Positions 25,597-32,242 of a stretch of DNA of 32,376 bases are shown piece after piece. The DNA is from Actinomyces sp. (GTDB taxonomy: Bacteria > Actinomycetota > Actinomycetes > Actinomycetales > Actinomycetaceae). The notes below the pieces were generated by a model. It did no database searches. It was not told where the DNA came from and saw only the letters and a list, made by a program, of their open reading frames with translations. The stretch is from positions 1,999 through 34,374 of the forward strand of contig NZ_JAUMUL010000035.1 of the NCBI RefSeq assembly GCF_030530635.1. The letters run 5' to 3'. How positions within the stretch are numbered: position 1 is the stretch's first letter; each line of letters starts with the position of its first letter. Both the position numbers and the translations under genes were made by a program.

Positions 25597-26107
25597 GTCG
25601 GCGGCGAACCCACGTTCTCGAGCAACCCCCGCCAACCCACACAGACCGGCTCTTGGTGCTGGTGGGGGTGGTGCCAGCGTTTTGCGAGGTGAAGGACGCG
25701 ATGAATCGCGTTGGTTCAACCGCGCCGGACCTGACTGCACTTAGCTGCCGTCAACCCCGGCGCCTGAAAGTGGGCGGGTCCACCTGCTGCGCCACTTCCT
25801 GGTCTGCTACGCCACTTCGGGGTCAACAGCGCCGGGTAACCGTCCACTGAAGACCCCGCAGGTATACAGCACAACGTTAAGTAGCGTTGTTAACGCCCAA
25901 CCACACCCCCAAAACGGAAGAGCCCGAAACCAGTCACGCCACGGGGCGATGGATGTCATAGGCCCGTGGGATGATGGCGGGGCCTCCACAGCGCAGCCCC
26001 GGCAAGCAAAAGGCCTAGATCTGGCGGACTGTCGTCGAAACCATTCCTCCGATGATCTGGGCCCTTGCGGCTCTGCTAAGCGTCCTACTGGGCCGCTGAG
26101 ATCAACA

Positions 26108-26156
26108 TCCCGGATGTCTCCGGGGAGTCGGGCGGTCCCACCCGCTCGGCTCCCCG
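26108..26156 (+). terminator. Strong hairpin with an alternative upstream hairpin
   Basis: The arms at 26121-26135 and 26142-26156 form a 15-bp stem with a 6-nt loop. On the plus-strand RNA every position pairs, including one U-G and one G-U wobble. On the minus-strand RNA those two positions would be C-A mismatches. A competing 6-bp hairpin, 26108-26113 with 26120-26125, shares bases with the larger stem. There is no T-run after either strand's stem, so the terminator role is uncertain; it lies 3' of the AlbA_2 gene (minus) and far downstream of the SorC gene (plus). Confidence 0.4.
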
Positions 26157-26214
26157 CAATGGTCTCACATCGCAAGCCATTGGCGCCAGCACACGTTCAC
26201 CGGCCGCCGCCCCA

Positions 26215-27168
26215 TTAATCCGCTTCCACCTGCGCAACCGCGGCGCGTTTACGGTGGTAGAGCAAGTAGGCGCCCACGCGGGCGCGCAGACTCGGACGCA
26301 CCTCGTGCGGCCAGCGGCGGGCGACGTAGGAGACGGCGTCGTCCACTTCGAGCCGCTGCGTGGAATTGCCGACCCGCACCCATAGTTCGGTACCACCATT
26401 GCCCTTCGGGCCCTTGAGGTACACGGGCACGGGCGAGGGCGGCACCGTCACCCGACACACCTCGCCAGAGCCGTCTGCGGCCGGCGCGAAGTCCAGGCGC
26501 GGCAGCGCCGCGGCGTTTGTACCCAGCCGCACTCGCCACAGGCTGCGCAGGAACAGTTCGAAGCGGTCGGCGTCGGGCTGGCGCAGGGTGGCATAGTCCG
26601 GTGCCAGGCCGATCAAGCGCCCGTCGTCGTCGACGCCCAGCAGCAGGGTGCCTCCCCGGGAGTTGAGGAAGGCGGCCACGGTCTTGGCCACCACCGTTTC
26701 CATGGCATCGTCACGCTTGCCGGTGTGCATGTTAACGCGGGCGGAGGACTTCAACTCCAGCCGTTCCGACTCACCCCGCCGGGCCACCTCGGCGATCGGG
26801 TCCAGCGGCGGCTCATGCTGGATACGAGTTATGACCAGCGCGGTCAGTCCCACGACGATCACCGCAACCACGACGGCTGAGGCCAACATCCGCGGCGCCC
26901 ACAGATAGTCCTCGTTGAACAGCCAGGCGCCGCCGGCGAAGCCGGACCACAGGCCGATCAGGGCAGTGAGGGTGGCCGCGGAGGTAGAGATCTGGGCTCG
27001 GCGCCGTACCAGGTGGGAGGCGAAGCGACCGGCCAGATAGGCGACCAGCAGCGCCACCGGTTGAATGAGGACGGCGAACAGCAGCAACGGGCTGCGCGGT
27101 GTCGGCGGGAGGGCGGTGGCGTTCAGCGGCAGGACGCTGCTGACGAGACCTGTGAGCATGACGGGCAT
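26215..27168 (-). CDS. Membrane protein with C-terminal AlbA_2 (Schlafen-type) domain
   Basis: This 317-residue protein has three predicted hydrophobic segments in its N-terminal part (about 27-50, 60-85 and 95-117). An AlbA_2-type domain follows, with SERLELKSSARV (about 132-143), AAFLNSRGGTLLLGVDDDG (about 165-183) and a WVRVGNST segment near 265. AlbA_2 domains are linked to nucleic-acid or nucleotide binding and are usually soluble. A membrane-anchored form next to sugar genes is unusual, and its role is unknown. The start at 27168 has GAGG upstream. It lies 139 nt after dhaL on the same strand and may be cotranscribed or independent. The arrangement is also found in hypothetical actinobacterial membrane proteins as far as I recall. 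Confidence 0.75.
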   Translation of the reverse strand: MPVMLTGLVSSVLPLNATALPPTPRSPLLLFAVLIQPVALLVAYLAGRFASHLVRRRAQISTSAATLTALIGLWSGFAGGAWLFNEDYLWAPRMLASAVVVAVIVVGLTALVITRIQHEPPLDPIAEVARRGESERLELKSSARVNMHTGKRDDAMETVVAKTVAAFLNSRGGTLLLGVDDDGRLIGLAPDYATLRQPDADRFELFLRSLWRVRLGTNAAALPRLDFAPAADGSGEVCRVTVPPSPVPVYLKGPKGNGGTELWVRVGNSTQRLEVDDAVSYVARRWPHEVRPSLRARVGAYLLYHRKRAAVAQVEAD

Positions 27169-27307
27169 GGTGCCTCAGCGTAGAGGACGGTTGCACAAGT
27201 GCCGCTCCTCCGGCTCCGGCGCCGAGACACCAACCGGCGACGAAGTGACTCGCCGACCGTTTGGATCAGCGGGCCGCCGACACGATGACACCGACACGCC
27301 CGAGACC
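27169..27307 (-). other. Gap between the DhaL-like gene and the AlbA_2 gene
   Basis: These 139 bp hold no gene. CGGCGA and TCGCCG around 27237-27257 can form a 6-bp stem with a 9-nt loop, without a T-run. I cannot say whether the PTS operon ends here. Confidence 0.3.
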
Positions 27308-27946
27308 TCAGTCCGCCCAGGCGGCCAGACCCTCGAAGATGAGACGACCGACGACGGAGCCGCCGTCGAGCACACCAATGCTGCGGGAGGCCGAGTAGGC
27401 GGCCCGACCGTGGACGGCCTCCATTTCCCGAGTCGCCTGCGAGCCCTGCGCAGCCGCCTCGGCGGCACGCTGCAGCAAGGCACTCAGCGGCGTCTCACCC
27501 TCAGCGACATCCTCTGCGCCGCCGACGAGTATCTCCGCTCCGGGTACGAGCGCATCCAGGATCGTCTTCTCCCCCGGCTTGGATTCAGCCTTGAGCATGA
27601 TGGATTCCACGCCGGCCCGCAGGGCCTGCGCCGCGGCGACCACATCGGCCTGCGTCTTTCCCCGCAGTGGGCGGGCCATACCCATCAACCCGAAACTGAG
27701 GATGGTGCCCAGCGAAGACGGCGCCGCACCGTTGAAAGCCTTCGCGGCCCCGCGCAGCAACTGACCGAGATCGGCCTGTTCCTGAGCGGCAAGATATTCG
27801 GCCAGAGCCTTGAAGCCGTCGTCCATGGAGATGCCCAGGTCGCCGTCGCCATTGACCTGATCCAGGCCGACCAGGTAATCCCGGTTCTCGGTCATCAGAG
27901 CACTGATCTGCCCGGTGATTGCCACCAGTGTTTCACGGTTCAGCAT
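27308..27946 (-). CDS. dhaL: DhaL-like ATP-binding subunit of a DAK-family kinase
   Basis: This 212-residue protein matches DhaL length and fold. Mg-ATP-binding aspartates are present as Asp29, Asp34 and Asp36 in LDQVNGDGDLG, followed by an SSLGTILSFGLMGMA helix. Canonical DhaL has GDGDHG; here Leu37 replaces that His. The subunit transfers phosphate to the sugar held by DhaK. It starts 7 nt after the DhaK-like gene with GAGGG upstream, a tight pair. No DhaM (PTS phosphocarrier) gene is nearby, so ATP may be the donor, or a DhaM elsewhere is used. The substrate may be dihydroxyacetone or a longer ketose such as erythrulose. Confidence 0.88.
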   Translation of the reverse strand: MLNRETLVAITGQISALMTENRDYLVGLDQVNGDGDLGISMDDGFKALAEYLAAQEQADLGQLLRGAAKAFNGAAPSSLGTILSFGLMGMARPLRGKTQADVVAAAQALRAGVESIMLKAESKPGEKTILDALVPGAEILVGGAEDVAEGETPLSALLQRAAEAAAQGSQATREMEAVHGRAAYSASRSIGVLDGGSVVGRLIFEGLAAWAD

Positions 27947-27953
27947 TCGTCCC

Positions 27954-28961
27954 TCACTTATTCGCGCTGGTGTAGAAGGGCGTGTTGGCCGGAGCGCGGA
28001 GCAGCTCCTTGAGTTCGTCGTCGAGCTTGAAGATGCTGACGGACAGTCCGGCCATCTCCATGGAGGTGGCGAACTCGCCCACGTGCGGCATGAACACCGT
28101 GACGCCGCGGTCGGCCAGCAGTGCGTGCACCGAGCGATAGAGGATCAGCTGCTCCTCCAGTGGGGTGCCACCCAGGCCATTGATCATCACCGAGACCTCA
28201 TCGCCGGCCGCCAGCGGCATGTCCGCCGCGATTGTCTCCACGATCAGGCGCGCTATCTCGTCGGCGGTCATCATGGGGCGCACCTGAATACCTGCCTCCC
28301 CGTGGATGCCCATACCGATCTCGATCTGCCCGTCCTCAATGGTGAAGGTCGGCTGCCCCACCTTGGGGACGATGCACGGTGACAGCGCCACCCCCATGGA
28401 GCGGATGTTGTCCAGGGCCCGTGCCGTAACACCGGTGACCTCGTCAAGTGTCATCATCCGCTCGGCCGCCGCCCCGGCGATCTTGAAGGCGTAGATCAAT
28501 CCGGCCACGCCCCGGCGCTTGTCCGCACGCTCCTTGGGTGAGCTGGCGACGTCGTCGCGACCGAGCAGCTGCCTTGTTTCGATGTCATCGAATTCGACGT
28601 CCTCGCAGGCCATGCGGAAATTGAATACATCGCCGTTGTAGTTGCCGTACAGGCACAGGACTCCGGCGCCCCGGTCACAGGCACGGATCATATCGGCCAT
28701 CTTCTCGGCGGCCGGCGAGGCGAAGACCTCACCGACCGCACACCCGTCGAGCATGCCCTGCCCGACGTAGCCGAGGAACAGAGGCAGGTGCCCACTACCC
28801 CCGGCGGTAACGACGCCGACCTTGCCCTCCGGCGCGGGGTACCGCGAGACCAGTACGCGAGGGTCGCCGTCGAGTAGACCCACACGGTCGCCGTAGGCGG
28901 CCTGAATGCCCTCCATGGTGTCGCGGACAAAAGAGTCCGCGCTATTGAGTATCTTCTTCAT
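27954..28961 (-). CDS. dhaK: DhaK-like ketose-binding subunit of a DAK-family kinase
   Basis: This 335-residue protein aligns along its length with DhaK. Catalytic positions are kept: His58 in GGSGHLP, Asp111 in YNGDVFNF and His220 in GIHGEAG, the His that covalently holds the keto sugar. Canonical DhaK has GSGHEP; here Glu is replaced by Leu59, next to the catalytic His, which may mark a different substrate subgroup. The start at 28961 has GGGAGAG upstream; a longer form from 29033 would add 24 residues overlapping the intergenic region. It lies 29 nt after the class II aldolase gene, so the kinase probably phosphorylates an aldolase product or a related ketose. Confidence 0.9.
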   Translation of the reverse strand: MKKILNSADSFVRDTMEGIQAAYGDRVGLLDGDPRVLVSRYPAPEGKVGVVTAGGSGHLPLFLGYVGQGMLDGCAVGEVFASPAAEKMADMIRACDRGAGVLCLYGNYNGDVFNFRMACEDVEFDDIETRQLLGRDDVASSPKERADKRRGVAGLIYAFKIAGAAAERMMTLDEVTGVTARALDNIRSMGVALSPCIVPKVGQPTFTIEDGQIEIGMGIHGEAGIQVRPMMTADEIARLIVETIAADMPLAAGDEVSVMINGLGGTPLEEQLILYRSVHALLADRGVTVFMPHVGEFATSMEMAGLSVSIFKLDDELKELLRAPANTPFYTSANK

Positions 28962-28990
28962 GGTTCTCTCCCAGGGTTCCGTTCGGCGGT

Positions 28991-29662
28991 TCACTGTTGG
29001 TTGGGGAAGGTGATTTCGGCCGGGTAGGTCCATTTCTGGAGTTCTTCGGCGGTGAAGGGTTCGGGCTCGACGCCGCCGTTGGCCGTAAGCGCGTGGTGGT
29101 ATAGCTCGGCGAGTTCCTCGATGTAGGCCGCCTTGAGGTAGGCCTCGTAGAGGTTGCGGGAGTCCACGGCGACGGCGCCGTGCTTCTCCAGGAGAACGCA
29201 GTCCGCCTCACGCACCGCTTGGCGCACCGCGGCCGCCAGTTCCGGGGTTCCGGGCCGGCCGTAGGGGGCCACGGGGATGCGTGCCCGACTCAGTCCCAGG
29301 TTGGCCACCTCGTAGACGATGGCGGGGATAGGCCGGTTCAGCAGCGCGAAGGAGGTGGCGTAGGCCGAGTGCGTGTGCACGACGGCGACCGCCTCGGGAC
29401 GCTCCTTGTAGATCTCCAGGTGCATAAGCACCTCGGAGGTGGGCCGCAAGCCGGATTCATTCTCGAGGACACGGGCGTCCAGATCCATGACGACGACGTC
29501 GCGCGGGGTCATCAGATCGCGGTCCAGGCTGGTGGGTGAGGCGACTAGAAGGCCGGTTTCGTGGTCACGGATGGAGAAGTTGCCGGACTTGTGCTTGCAC
29601 AGGCCGTCATGTTGAGCCCGTTTGGCGATCTCGCACAGTTCTTTCTTCAGGGTTTCAAGCAT
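28991..29662 (-). CDS. Class II (zinc) aldolase, FucA/AraD family
   Basis: This 223-residue protein has the FucA-type layout. The substrate loop is GNFSIR (27-32), the catalytic Glu77 is in TSEVLMH, and the zinc ligands are His96 and His98 in HTHSAY and His161 in EKHGAV. Family members cleave ketose 1-phosphates (for example L-fuculose 1-phosphate to DHAP and lactaldehyde) or epimerise ribulose 5-phosphate. It lies between the PTS EIIC gene (92 nt) and the kinase genes (29 nt). If its product were DHAP, the kinase would be unnecessary, so cleavage to free dihydroxyacetone or another ketose is possible (inference). The ribosome site is weak (AGAAGA). Confidence 0.9.
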   Translation of the reverse strand: MLETLKKELCEIAKRAQHDGLCKHKSGNFSIRDHETGLLVASPTSLDRDLMTPRDVVVMDLDARVLENESGLRPTSEVLMHLEIYKERPEAVAVVHTHSAYATSFALLNRPIPAIVYEVANLGLSRARIPVAPYGRPGTPELAAAVRQAVREADCVLLEKHGAVAVDSRNLYEAYLKAAYIEELAELYHHALTANGGVEPEPFTAEELQKWTYPAEITFPNQQ

Positions 29663-29710
29663 GGATGTCTTCTACTTTCTGGTCGCGGTCGGTTCTCGGA
29701 TGTTGTCGGA

Positions 29711-29745
29711 CGGTGACGGCGGCGGCGGTTCCACCGCCGTCACCG
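29711..29745 (-). promoter_or_regulatory. Intercistronic hairpin after the EIIC gene
   Basis: The arms CGGTGACGGCGG (29711-29722) and its complement (29734-29745) form a perfect 12-bp stem with an 11-nt loop, starting 9 nt after the EIIC stop. There is no T-run. It resembles the hairpin after the binding-protein gene at 14444-14476 and may stabilise the upstream PTS message or reduce read-through into the aldolase and kinase genes. Confidence 0.6.
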
Positions 29746-29754
29746 CCATTGCCC

Positions 29755-31134
29755 TCAGGCGGGAGCCCCGGCGGAGGGTGCTGCGGCCGCGCGGGCCCGG
29801 TCGCGCTCGGCGATGAGGCTGCGCGAGTACAGAACGAAGCAGACCAGCCAGATCACGAAGATGAGCAGCGGAATGAAGTTCCCGTCGAGCAGTTGCATAA
29901 GGTGCGACAACGCATAGGTGAATATGGGGGCATCGATGGAGGAGTTGGAGATCAACTGCCCCGCGGACAGCTCCACGGCCCTGGTGGAATTGGCCAGGTC
30001 CGTCATGAACGGCGCGAAGGCGGTGCCCACCCACAGGAACACGGGTGCGAAGATGGTGCACTGGATTATCATGCGGATGATGTTCCCCTGGCTGGCGAAG
30101 TAGGCGGCCACCGCGATGCAGATGTTGACGATGCCGGCAAAGGGCAGGATGTCGTTGCCGGGCAGGAAGAAGGCGTAGGCCAGGGTCACCGGAATCGTCC
30201 AAATGACGGCGATCCAGATCTCGTTGGCCCCACCGAGGAAGGGCCAGTCGAGCCCGACGAACAGTTGCCGGTCGTTGAAGCGCTTGCGCATGTACTCGGA
30301 TATTGCATTCGAGATGGGTTCGAGTGCCTGCATGAAGTACTTGGAGATGACCGGGAACAGGGTCAGCGCCGTCGCCGCCTGAATGCCCAGTGTCAGGATG
30401 GCGGCCACGTCGAAACGGGCCAGGATGCCGAACAGCACCCCGAGGATGAAGCCCAGGACGTGGTTCTCGGCGAAGATGCCGAGCTTGTCGCGCAGGTCGG
30501 CGGCATTGAAGGAACGGTTCAGGCCGGGGATTTTGCGCAGCAGCCAGTCGATCGGGTACATGGGGGCGGCCAGGAACACCATGCGGTGGGTGATCGTAAC
30601 GCCTGGAATACCGGACATCGTCTCCACCCGGTGTTGGTGGAAGTCGGCCGTCTTCAGTTCAAAGACCACCTGAATGGCCGCGATGACGAAGGCCAACCAG
30701 ACCATCCCGGTGATGTAGTAGACGGCGACGGCGGTGAAGATCTTCCCCCATACGTTCCACAGGTCCGCATTGAAGGTCTCCGTCTGTTTGAACAGGATCA
30801 GCAACACGTTGATACCGATCACCAGCGGGAACATGAGGAAGGCGTAGGGCCATGACCATGAGATGGTGGACATCGTGGTCCAGCCGCCGTCGGTGATGGG
30901 CAGGTCCACGCCGATCGTGTCCGACATGGCCTGGGCGGCCGGGGTGATCGCCTCGGTCATGTAATTGATGAGCATGGTCATGCCGGAGAAGGCCACGCCC
31001 AGGGTGATGCCGGCAGAGAGCGCATCCTTGACCTTCATGCGGACGATCAGCCCGGCGATGATGATGATTATGGGGACGAAGATGGCGGCCCCGAGCGAGA
31101 GCAGGAAATTGACCGAGTTCTGGAGGAGTTGCAT
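29755..31134 (-). CDS. PTS EIIC component, galactitol (Gat) family
   Basis: This 459-residue integral membrane protein has about ten hydrophobic segments. GatC-type blocks are visible, such as IIAGLIVRMKVKDALSAGIT near the start, a NDRQLFVGLDWPFLGG stretch and an ISNSSIDAPIF segment. It forms the membrane channel and sugar-binding site of a PTS permease. The start at 31134 is 1 nt after the EIIB stop with GGGGGAG upstream, so the two are coupled. The C-terminal tail is Ala/Arg-rich. Gat-family EIIC proteins take up galactitol, pentitols or other sugars; the substrate cannot be told here. Confidence 0.93.
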   Translation of the reverse strand: MQLLQNSVNFLLSLGAAIFVPIIIIIAGLIVRMKVKDALSAGITLGVAFSGMTMLINYMTEAITPAAQAMSDTIGVDLPITDGGWTTMSTISWSWPYAFLMFPLVIGINVLLILFKQTETFNADLWNVWGKIFTAVAVYYITGMVWLAFVIAAIQVVFELKTADFHQHRVETMSGIPGVTITHRMVFLAAPMYPIDWLLRKIPGLNRSFNAADLRDKLGIFAENHVLGFILGVLFGILARFDVAAILTLGIQAATALTLFPVISKYFMQALEPISNAISEYMRKRFNDRQLFVGLDWPFLGGANEIWIAVIWTIPVTLAYAFFLPGNDILPFAGIVNICIAVAAYFASQGNIIRMIIQCTIFAPVFLWVGTAFAPFMTDLANSTRAVELSAGQLISNSSIDAPIFTYALSHLMQLLDGNFIPLLIFVIWLVCFVLYSRSLIAERDRARAAAAPSAGAPA

Positions 31135-31135
31135 G

Positions 31136-31429
31136 TCATGCTCCCCCGGACGCCTTGACGGCCTCGATCAGCTTGGCCAACTCCTGGTCCTGGCCCATGC
31201 CGGTCAGGAAGGCGATCCCGTTGATCACCGGGACGGAGCGGGGCTTGTTCTCCCGCACAATGGTGATGTAGGCGGCGGCGTCGGTCAGGTGGCGGTCGAC
31301 GGACTTCAGGTCGACGGCCTGGACGTCGGCGTCGACCCTCACCTCCTTAAGCAGCCGGCTCACCTTGCTGGCCACGGTCTGGGAGGTGGCTACGCCGCTG
31401 CCACAGGCGACGATCACTTTCGCAGTCAT
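31136..31429 (-). CDS. PTS EIIB component, galactitol type
   Basis: This 97-residue cytoplasmic EIIB has its phosphorylated cysteine (Cys9) in the loop VACGSGVATS. It passes phosphate from EIIA to the incoming sugar. The start at 31429 has AAGGAG about 9 nt upstream; earlier in-frame codons would add sequence outside the family. It lies 50 nt after the EIIA gene and 1 nt before EIIC. Confidence 0.93.
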   Translation of the reverse strand: MTAKVIVACGSGVATSQTVASKVSRLLKEVRVDADVQAVDLKSVDRHLTDAAAYITIVRENKPRSVPVINGIAFLTGMGQDQELAKLIEAVKASGGA

Positions 31430-31479
31430 GATGGGTTCTCCTTGTGATTGCGTGGGTGTGGGATTCGGGTGCGTCCGGA

Positions 31480-31953
31480 TCACGCGTCCCGAAGGCCGTC
31501 CATTGCGGACAGGACCCGGTAGTACTCGTCCGGGGTCTGCGCCCGGCCCAGCCGCTCCATGAAGCACGGATCTTGGAAGGCCTGCAGCAGAATCTGCAGC
31601 ACCTCTACATGCCGGTCCTCCTGGGTGAAGCCGAGTACGAAGACGAAGCGGACCGGGTGGACAACGTCGTCATTGCCCATCTCCCGCCAGGCGATCGGCG
31701 TTGTCAGCCGCACCGGGGCGATGAAGGGTTTGATGATGTGTTCTACGTCCGAGTGCGGGATGGCGACCGCCTCCGGTGAGATCGGAAGCGCGGTCGGATA
31801 CTTGCGCTCGCGCTCCACCAGCGCCTCACAGAAGGACTCCCTGATGTAGCCCGCCCACAGGAGCTCCGCCGCGATCCGTTCAAAGAACTCCTGCCGGTCA
31901 TCCACCTCCCAGTTGAGGCGGATCAGGTCATGCTTGAACAGTTCTAACTGCAT
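31480..31953 (-). CDS. PTS EIIA component, fructose/PtsN-like
   Basis: This 157-residue EIIA has its phosphorylatable His67 in EAVAIPHSD and the usual PtsN-like fold. Three closely spaced ATG codons exist (31977, 31962, 31953). I choose 31953 because AAGGAG lies exactly 9 nt upstream. At 31962 the same site is adjacent with no spacer, and 31977 has no site. Longer forms to 32070 would run into the TGAACATATGTTCA palindrome and add Cys/Ser-rich residues. It is the first gene of the PTS operon and accepts phosphate from HPr. Confidence 0.9.
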   Translation of the reverse strand: MQLELFKHDLIRLNWEVDDRQEFFERIAAELLWAGYIRESFCEALVERERKYPTALPISPEAVAIPHSDVEHIIKPFIAPVRLTTPIAWREMGNDDVVHPVRFVFVLGFTQEDRHVEVLQILLQAFQDPCFMERLGRAQTPDEYYRVLSAMDGLRDA

Positions 31954-32242
31954 CGCCGCCATCTCCTTGAGTCTCATCGTCGAGTACCGGAGTCCGGATG
32001 CCTCCGGACAGCAACGGAAACTAGCCGTGAGACTGAACGGGGAACACACCCTTGGTGAACATATGTTCAATACGCCGTCACAACGCCCGCTGCCTTAGGT
32101 CGACATATATCGCTAATCATCAGGATAATGTCGCAGCCACACCCTCCAATACCTTGGTCGTATATGTACATATGTTCACCAGGCCTCCGATCGTCTTCGC
32201 CGACTCTCAGCCCGGGCAGCCGCAGCGGCGAGGTTGATCACC
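31954..32242 (-). promoter_or_regulatory. Upstream control region of the PTS operon with paired palindromes
   Basis: TGAACATATGTTCA at 32056-32069 is a perfect 14-bp palindrome. TGTACATATGTTCA at 32165-32178 is the same motif with one change, in inverted orientation once the flanking GG/CC are included. Their centres are 109 bp apart, near ten helical turns, which suits looping repression. SorC-family regulators often recognise TGTTCA-type half sites, and the SorC gene at 23913 is the nearest candidate, though it lies 7 kb away. Promoter boxes were not assigned. No gene is seen between 31954 and 32242. Confidence 0.6.

Larger units (their letters stand above)
24953..25924. mobile_element. Possible decayed insertion element bounded by IS-end-like inverted sequences
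   Basis: On the plus strand, GGCGCTTG at 24953 is followed by a GGTTTTGGGGTGTGGTGGG block. On the minus strand, GGCTCTTCCG starting at 25924 is followed by TTTTGGGGGTGTGGTTGGG. They are imperfect inverted repeats enclosing 972 bp, and both resemble the repeats at the window edges. GGCTCTTCCGTTTT matches, from memory, ISL3-family (IS31831/IS1207) tips. No transposase is present, so this would be a remnant or a non-autonomous element. The GT-rich left end could also match by composition alone. Confidence 0.4.
24870..26214. other. 1.3-kb region without a convincing gene, rich in repeats and palindromes
   Basis: Open frames here are short, conflicting on both strands and mostly made of repeat translation. 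The region has a GT-rich block at 24957-25030, IS-end-like sequences facing each other (24953 and 25924), a symmetric tandem-repeat palindrome (25242-25492), nested hairpins (25516-25596), a small palindrome ACGCGATGAATCGCGT (25696-25711) and a 15-bp hairpin (26121-26156). One frame, roughly 25086-25216, encodes a short stretch with coding-like composition (EALEVLESLVGAVNRYEPD) ending at a stop. It may be a decayed gene end, but I do not recognise it. Confidence 0.6.

Noticed and set aside
25138..25740. Minus-strand open frame of about 200 residues in the repeat region
   Set aside because: Much of it is translation of the 20-bp units, with Arg/Pro-rich low complexity. No domain or ribosome site is seen.
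25807..26175. Minus-strand open frame downstream of the AlbA_2 gene
   Set aside because: It has no recognisable motif and crosses the IS-end-like sequence and a strong hairpin. I treat it as chance.
27154..27307. DhaM or another small gene between dhaL and the AlbA_2 gene
   Set aside because: No open frame there has PTS phosphocarrier features, and the gap is too short.
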